From positions 6,034,670 through 6,098,669 of the forward strand of contig NZ_CP019427.1 in NCBI RefSeq assembly GCF_009834545.1: a stretch of DNA of 64,000 nucleotides. Reading direction: 5' to 3'. The DNA comes from Pseudomonas sp. S04 (lineage in GTDB: Bacteria; Pseudomonadota; Gammaproteobacteria; Pseudomonadales; Pseudomonadaceae). A program made the position numbers and the translations under genes. The notes under the pieces are model-generated. The model saw nothing but the letters and a program-made list of their open reading frames with translations. It was not told where the DNA came from and ran no database searches. Every line of letters begins with the position of its first letter. The stretch's first letter is position 1. Shown piece after piece: positions 59,519 through 64,000 of the stretch.

Positions 59519-60889
59519 TTATTTACCGATGCAGAAGCTGGAAAAGATCCTGCCCAGCAGGTCATCTGAGCTGAATTCACCGGTAATTTCACCCAGTGAC
59601 TGCTGTGCCTGGCGCAAATCTTCGGCCAACAACTCGCCGGCGCCGGCCAATGTCAGCTGCGCACGCCCATGTTCCAGGGAGTCACTGGCATGGCGCAAGG
59701 CTTCAAGGTGACGGCGACGGGCGCTGAAACTGCTTTCTGAGGTCTGCTCGTAGCCCATGCAGGCCTTGAGGTGGTCACGCAGTAGCTCCAGGCCTTCACC
59801 TGCCGACTTGGCACTGAGGCTGATGGTGACGTGCCCATCGTCGCAGACCTGCAGCCCAATGGCCTCACCCGTGAGGTCGGCCTTGTTGCGGATCAGGGTG
59901 ACTTTGCCCGGCTCCGGGCGCTGTTCCAGGAACTCAGGCCACAGGGCAAATGGATCAAGGGCTTCAGGGGCCGTAGCGTCGACCACCAGCAACACCCGGT
60001 CGGCTTCGCTGATCGCCTTCAACGCCCGCTCCACGCCAATCTTCTCGACCTGGTCATCGGTATCGCGAAGACCCGCAGTGTCGACCACGTGCAGCGGCAT
60101 GCCATCGATGTGGATATGTTCGCGCAGGATATCCCGGGTGGTGCCGGCGATCTCGGTGACGATCGCGGCTTCACGACCGGCCAATGCATTGAGCAGGCTC
60201 GACTTGCCGGCATTCGGACGGCCGGCGATGACCACGGTCATGCCATCGCGCAACAACGCGCCCTGCCCAGCTTCACGCAATACCTTGGCCAACTCCTCGC
60301 GCACGGCATCGAGCATGGACAGCACATGGCCATCGGCAAGGAAATCGATCTCCTCTTCCGGGAAGTCGATCGCCGCTTCGACATAGATACGCAAGGCAAT
60401 CAATTGTTCGGTGAGGTTATGCACACGCTGGGAAAACGCCCCTTGCAGGGAACGCAGGGCATTGCGCGCGGCTTGCGCGGAGCTGGCCTCGATGAGATCG
60501 GCAATGGCTTCGGCCTGGGCCAGGTCGAGCTTGTCGTTGAGGAACGCGCGCTCGCTGAACTCCCCTGGCCGGGCCAGACGACAACCCAGTTGCAGGCAAC
60601 GCTGCAGCAACATGTCCAGGACAATCGGTCCGCCGTGGCCTTGCAGTTCCAGCACGTCTTCACCGGTGAAGGAGTTGGGCCCTGGGAAATACAGGGCAAT
60701 ACCTTCATCCAGGACTTCATCCTCGGCGCTGAGAAACGGACCGTAATGGGCAAAACGCGGCTTCAGCTCACGACCACTGATGGCCTGTGCCGCATGACGC
60801 GCCAGCGGCCCGGAAATACGAACGATACCGACGCCCCCACGGCCCTGGGCGGTGGCGACGGCGGCGATGGTTTCACGAGGAGCGCTCAT
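59519..60889 (-). CDS. mnmE: tRNA modification GTPase MnmE (TrmE)
   Basis: GTPase that works with MnmG on tRNA U34. It has 456 residues. The N-terminal tetrahydrofolate-binding domain begins [20 protein letters not shown], the G domain has [14 protein letters not shown] (near residue 221) and DTAGLRD, and the C-terminus ends FCIGK, the conserved C-[ILV]-G-K motif. It is followed by a REP repeat and preceded by a terminator. Confidence 0.97.
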   Translation of the reverse strand: MSAPRETIAAVATAQGRGGVGIVRISGPLARHAAQAISGRELKPRFAHYGPFLSAEDEVLDEGIALYFPGPNSFTGEDVLELQGHGGPIVLDMLLQRCLQLGCRLARPGEFSERAFLNDKLDLAQAEAIADLIEASSAQAARNALRSLQGAFSQRVHNLTEQLIALRIYVEAAIDFPEEEIDFLADGHVLSMLDAVREELAKVLREAGQGALLRDGMTVVIAGRPNAGKSSLLNALAGREAAIVTEIAGTTRDILREHIHIDGMPLHVVDTAGLRDTDDQVEKIGVERALKAISEADRVLLVVDATAPEALDPFALWPEFLEQRPEPGKVTLIRNKADLTGEAIGLQVCDDGHVTISLSAKSAGEGLELLRDHLKACMGYEQTSESSFSARRRHLEALRHASDSLEHGRAQLTLAGAGELLAEDLRQAQQSLGEITGEFSSDDLLGRIFSSFCIGK

Positions 60890-60921
60890 AAACCGATATC
60901 CCGATAAAAATGGCAGATAGC

Positions 60922-60946
60922 AAAACGCCCCACGAGGGGGCGTTTT
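60922..60946 (-). terminator. Terminator after yidC
   Basis: AAAACGCCCC and GGGGCGTTTT form a 10-bp stem around ACGAG, 23 nt past the yidC stop, and a T run follows on the leftward strand. Confidence 0.93.
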
Positions 60947-60968
60947 GAATGGTTACATACTGAGCAAG

Positions 60969-62642
60969 TTACGCGTCGGCTTTTTTTGTCGCCGCTTCAA
61001 CTTTGCGAGTGATGTACCACTGTTGTGCGATCGACAGGCAGTTGTTCACAACCCAATACAGCACCAGGCCCGCAGGGAACCACAGGAAGAAGAAGGTGAA
61101 GATGATTGGCATCAGCTTCATCACCTTGGCCTGCATCGGATCCGGAGGAGTCGGGTTCAACTGCTGCTGGATAAACATGGTTGCACCCATGATGATCGGC
61201 AGAATGAAGAACGGATCCTTGATCGACAGGTCGGTAATCCACAACATGAATGGCGCTTGGCGCATTTCCACGCTTTCCAGGAGTACCCAGTACAGCGAGA
61301 GGAAAACCGGCATCTGCACGAGGATTGGCAAGCAACCACCCAGCGGATTGATCTTCTCTTTCTTGTACAGCTCCATCATGGCTTGCGACATTTTCTGCCG
61401 GTCATCGCCATGTTGCTCTTTCAGCGCAGCCAGTTTTGGCGCCACTGCACGCATGCGGGCCATGGACTTGTAGCTGGCAGCCGACAGTGGGAAGAAGATC
61501 CCTTTGATCAGCATGGTCAGGAAGATGATCGACCAGCCCCAGTTACCCACAATGGCGTGGATATGTTGCAGCAGCCAGAAGATCGGTTGAGCGATGAACC
61601 ACAGAATGCCGTAGTCGACCGTCAGTTCCAGACCTGGGGATAACTCTTTCAGTACTGCCTGGCTTTTCGGACCCGCATACAGGGTTGCGCTGGTTTCAGC
61701 CTTGGCACCTGGCGCAATGGTCAAAGCCGGGCCAGTGAAACCGATGATGTAGTTGCCCTGGTTGTCTTTGCGAGTCTGCACCACGTTGCTGTCGTTCTTG
61801 GCTGGAATCCAGGCCGTTACGAAGTAGTGTTGCAGCCAGGCGACCCAGCCACCATTGACGGTTTCTTTCAGCGCAGCCTTGTCGATATCTTTCATCGACA
61901 CTTTTTTGTACGGCTCTGCACTTGTCCACAGGGCGGCGCCCAGGTAAGTGGCGGTGCCGGTGGCTGTGGTGGAAGAAGGATCGGCACTGGCATCACGCTT
62001 GAGCTGGGCAAACAGGTTGCCAGTCCAGGCCTTGTCGCTGGTGTTGTCGATCAGATAAGTAACTTTCAGATCGTACAAACCGCGAGTGAAGCTGAAGCGC
62101 TTGATGTAATTGACACCGCCATCGCTGAATTTGAGGTCAACGTTGAGCTGGTTCTGGCCATCAGCCAGTTGATAAGTCTTCTGTTCGGACGAGTAAACCG
62201 GACGACCGGTCGGGCGAGCATCAGGACCGTTGGTACCGGTCAGGCCACTTTGCGCCAGATAAGTACGTTCACTGCCGTTATCGAACAGCTGGAACGGAAT
62301 TTCCGGATGGTCCTGGCGACGTGGATACAGCGGCAGCATCAGTTGGGCGATATCACCACCCTGAGGATCGATAGCCAGTTCGAGCACATCCGTTTTTACG
62401 TGGATGAGATCTTTACTAGCCACTACCGGAGTTTCGGTAGGGGTGCTGGTATCGGTATTTGCGCTGGGTACATCGGCACTGGCGGAAGCGTTGGTACCGT
62501 CCGGAATAGCCGGGGCATTCTGATTGGCAGCAACATTCTGAGTCGGCAGGGCAGCCTGGCCGTAGTCCTGGTTCCATTTCAGGACCATGACGTAGGACAC
62601 GATTGCCAGGGCGACGATCAGGATCGTGCGTTTAATATCCAT
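60969..62642 (-). CDS. yidC: Membrane protein insertase YidC
   Basis: Inner-membrane insertase of 557 residues. TM1 is at the N-terminus (RTILIVALAIVSYVMVLKW), followed by a Ser/Thr/Ala/Pro-rich linker and a large periplasmic domain (to about 340). The conserved core of five further segments starts WFIAQPIFWLLQHIHAIVGNWG, and the C-terminus is basic. It handles Fo subunit c and other proteins. It starts 2 nt from the yidD stop. Confidence 0.96.
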   Translation of the reverse strand: MDIKRTILIVALAIVSYVMVLKWNQDYGQAALPTQNVAANQNAPAIPDGTNASASADVPSANTDTSTPTETPVVASKDLIHVKTDVLELAIDPQGGDIAQLMLPLYPRRQDHPEIPFQLFDNGSERTYLAQSGLTGTNGPDARPTGRPVYSSEQKTYQLADGQNQLNVDLKFSDGGVNYIKRFSFTRGLYDLKVTYLIDNTSDKAWTGNLFAQLKRDASADPSSTTATGTATYLGAALWTSAEPYKKVSMKDIDKAALKETVNGGWVAWLQHYFVTAWIPAKNDSNVVQTRKDNQGNYIIGFTGPALTIAPGAKAETSATLYAGPKSQAVLKELSPGLELTVDYGILWFIAQPIFWLLQHIHAIVGNWGWSIIFLTMLIKGIFFPLSAASYKSMARMRAVAPKLAALKEQHGDDRQKMSQAMMELYKKEKINPLGGCLPILVQMPVFLSLYWVLLESVEMRQAPFMLWITDLSIKDPFFILPIIMGATMFIQQQLNPTPPDPMQAKVMKLMPIIFTFFFLWFPAGLVLYWVVNNCLSIAQQWYITRKVEAATKKADA

Positions 62643-62644
62643 GA

Positions 62645-62890
62645 TTACTCGGCCATCGAAGAAGAACGGGAGGTAGGGATAGGCGGAACCGGGTCATAAC
62701 CACCGGGATTCCACGGATGACAGCGACCTAAACGACGAAAGGTCAGCCAGCCACCGCGCAGAAGGCCATGATTTTCAATGGCTTCATACGCGTAGCAGGA
62801 ACAACTGGGGTAGAAACGACAGTGACTGGCCATCAGAGGACTAATGGCATAGCGATAAAACTGGATCGGAACGAGTGCCAGTTTACGCAT
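62645..62890 (-). CDS. yidD: Membrane protein insertion efficiency factor YidD
   Basis: Small 81-residue protein of the YidD family. Conserved segments are [37 protein letters not shown] (Cys-x3-Cys area) and [17 protein letters not shown]. It overlaps rnpA by 8 nt, the typical arrangement between rnpA and yidC. Confidence 0.95.
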   Translation of the reverse strand: MRKLALVPIQFYRYAISPLMASHCRFYPSCSCYAYEAIENHGLLRGGWLTFRRLGRCHPWNPGGYDPVPPIPTSRSSSMAE

Positions 62891-63284
62891 CAGTGCTGTC
62901 TACCCCTACAGTTTCGGCTTTGACTGCTGGCTCTGGCTTGCTGCGTGCCAGACGTTTCCAGAGTTTGCCGAAATGCTGAATCAATTCGGGGTTTTCTACT
63001 TCGCCCAAACCTTTGCGCGCGACGATCACGATATCCCACCCAACCAGAGAATCCTGGTGGAGGCGAAACGATTCGCGCATCAGACGTTTGAGGCGATTTC
63101 GCTCAACGGAGAGTTTCACACTCTTTTTCCCGATAACCAGCCCGAGACGGGGGTGATCGAGATCGTTGGTGCGTGCAAGGAGCAGGAGATTTTTCCCCGG
63201 AACCTTGCCGGTAGGGGAGTCAAAGACTGCCTTGAAATGCCGGGGGGTCAGCAAGCGCTTTTCCCGACTGAAGTCCTGACTCAC
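62883..63284 (-). CDS. rnpA: Ribonuclease P protein component RnpA
   Basis: Basic 133-residue subunit that, with the RnpB RNA, processes pre-tRNA 5' ends. The GTG start at 63284 ([17 protein letters not shown]) is set by the family N-terminus; a long open frame extends upstream through rpmH but is not used. The RNR motif is [16 protein letters not shown]. The rpmH stop is 16 nt upstream. Confidence 0.95.
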   Translation of the reverse strand: MSQDFSREKRLLTPRHFKAVFDSPTGKVPGKNLLLLARTNDLDHPRLGLVIGKKSVKLSVERNRLKRLMRESFRLHQDSLVGWDIVIVARKGLGEVENPELIQHFGKLWKRLARSKPEPAVKAETVGVDSTDA

Positions 63285-63300
63285 CTCCAGTACCGGATTA

Positions 63301-63435
63301 TCAAACTGCCAGACGCGCACGACCTTTGGCGCGACGACGCGACAGGACTGCGCGGCCGTTTTTGGTAGCCATGCGAGCACGGAAACCGTGGGTACGAGCG
63401 CGTTTGATAGTGCTTGGTTGGAAAGTACGTTTCAT
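63301..63435 (-). CDS. rpmH: 50S ribosomal protein L34
   Basis: A 44-residue basic protein, too short for most ORF filters. Translation of the leftward strand from ATG 63435 gives [20 protein letters not shown], then a Lys/Arg-rich end ([12 protein letters not shown]), the L34 signature. It is the head of the rpmH-rnpA-yidD-yidC cluster beside oriC. Confidence 0.97.
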   Translation of the reverse strand: MKRTFQPSTIKRARTHGFRARMATKNGRAVLSRRRAKGRARLAV

Positions 63436-64000
63436 GTCGTGTTACCTGGTTCGTCCACAACGGGCCGGAATGGCCCCCGTTTTAAGAGACCGGGGATTCT
63501 AGAGAAAGCAAGCCTCTAGGTCAATTTCCAACCAAGGTTTCCTTTAAATGGGTATTCGGGTGGTTCGTCCTTGAAAGGTGGACAGCTAGATATAAAAATA
63601 AAGAAGGAAAGTATTTAAAGCTTTTCTGTAAAGCTTATAAAAGCTAGGCCCGCCTCTATCTGTGGATAACTTGCTTTAGCCCTTCTATCCCGTGCTGTAC
63701 AGAGAATGACAACTACCGTGGAAAGCGGTGGTCAGCCTGTGCTGCGCTGTCGGATAAGCTGTGGGTGAAACAGGTGGTTATCCACAGGCAGGTTATCCAC
63801 CGAGTTTCGCCCCCACTTGTACAACGAGCTTAGGCGTGGTTATCCACAGAGCTTATGCACAGACCATTGGTCGCCTTTTTTGCCGATAAAACCTTGATTC
63901 TTCTGCACCTGTGATCAAGCTACGTGTGGATAAGTCTGCGTCCGGTCGCTACAATGGCCGCTTGTTTTTGCCTCACCGGCTTTCAACTTAGGGGATATCC
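63436..64000. other. oriC: oriC region (rpmH-dnaA intergenic), DnaA boxes
   Basis: No gene in this 565-nt segment, which runs off the window. It contains DnaA boxes TGTGGATAA at 63661-63669 (reverse), TTATCCACA at 63778-63786 and 63840-63848, TTATCCACC at 63793-63801, TTATGCACA at 63853-63861 and TGTGGATAA at 63925-63933 (reverse). An AT-rich tract (about 63585-63655) lies to the left and is a candidate unwinding element. A possible -10 box TACAAT at 63950-63955 would fit the promoter of a rightward dnaA just outside. Confidence 0.88.

Overview
This window is chromosomal DNA from a Pseudomonas of the P. fluorescens type. The evidence is GC-rich coding sequence, gene order matching the P. aeruginosa PAO1 origin region (rpmH, rnpA, yidD, yidC, mnmE, mnmG, rsmG, parA, parB, the atp operon, glmU, glmR, glmS), a complete A-band (common polysaccharide antigen) LPS locus, and pseudomonad REP/REPIN repeats. 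The right edge (about 63.44-64.0 kb) is the oriC region between rpmH and the expected dnaA. The left edge cuts the uvrD helicase gene.

Layout. 0-7.6 kb: housekeeping and small genes (uvrD 3' part, Tim44-like protein, SMI1/KNR4 protein, CPA2 antiporter, thioesterase, pdxY, DUF3301). 7.6-14.8 kb: a zinc-starvation island with two near-identical Zur-type operators (10529-10543 and 11044-11058). The first faces a leftward operon (zigA, DUF1826 gene, second COG0523 GTPase) and a rightward gene for a small secreted protein. The second faces folE2, a gamma-carbonic-anhydrase-like gene, a dihydroorotase paralogue and a threonyl-tRNA-synthetase-derived gene. That last protein keeps the TGS and anticodon-binding domains but has lost the whole catalytic core and all the expected editing-site ligands. 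14.8-21.7 kb: DUF3617 protein, cardiolipin synthase, a cyclopropane-fatty-acid-synthase-like methyltransferase, and an exported-protein/DUF3142 lipoprotein pair. Two parS-like ParB sites lie in this half (11490-11505 inside folE2, 18258-18273 intergenic).

21.7-37.1 kb: the A-band locus. A leftward block (glycosyltransferase, glycosyltransferase, methyltransferase, acyltransferase, methyltransferase) corresponds in order and type to PAO1 PA5455-PA5459. Divergent from it are rmd, gmd, wbpW, wzm, wzt, wbpX, wbpY and wbpZ, which make GDP-D-rhamnose, polymerise the D-rhamnan and export it. The genes are tightly packed, often with 4-nt overlaps. 37.1-43.1 kb: accessory genes (PPOX-fold protein, GST, two LysR regulators, an MFS transporter and an unusual GNAT-Rnk fusion protein).

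43.1-63.4 kb: leftward core genes for UDP-GlcNAc synthesis, F1Fo ATP synthase, chromosome segregation, tRNA modification, membrane insertion and ribosome/RNase P components. DnaA boxes cluster in two places, the rpmH-dnaA gap and the mnmG-mnmE gap. The items most worth a second look are the ThrRS-derived probable pseudoenzyme under Zur control, the GNAT-Rnk fusion, the two parS sites 45-52 kb from the origin, and a seven-copy GGGGTAT repeat beside a REPIN. I saw no insertion sequence, prophage, CRISPR array, rRNA or tRNA gene.
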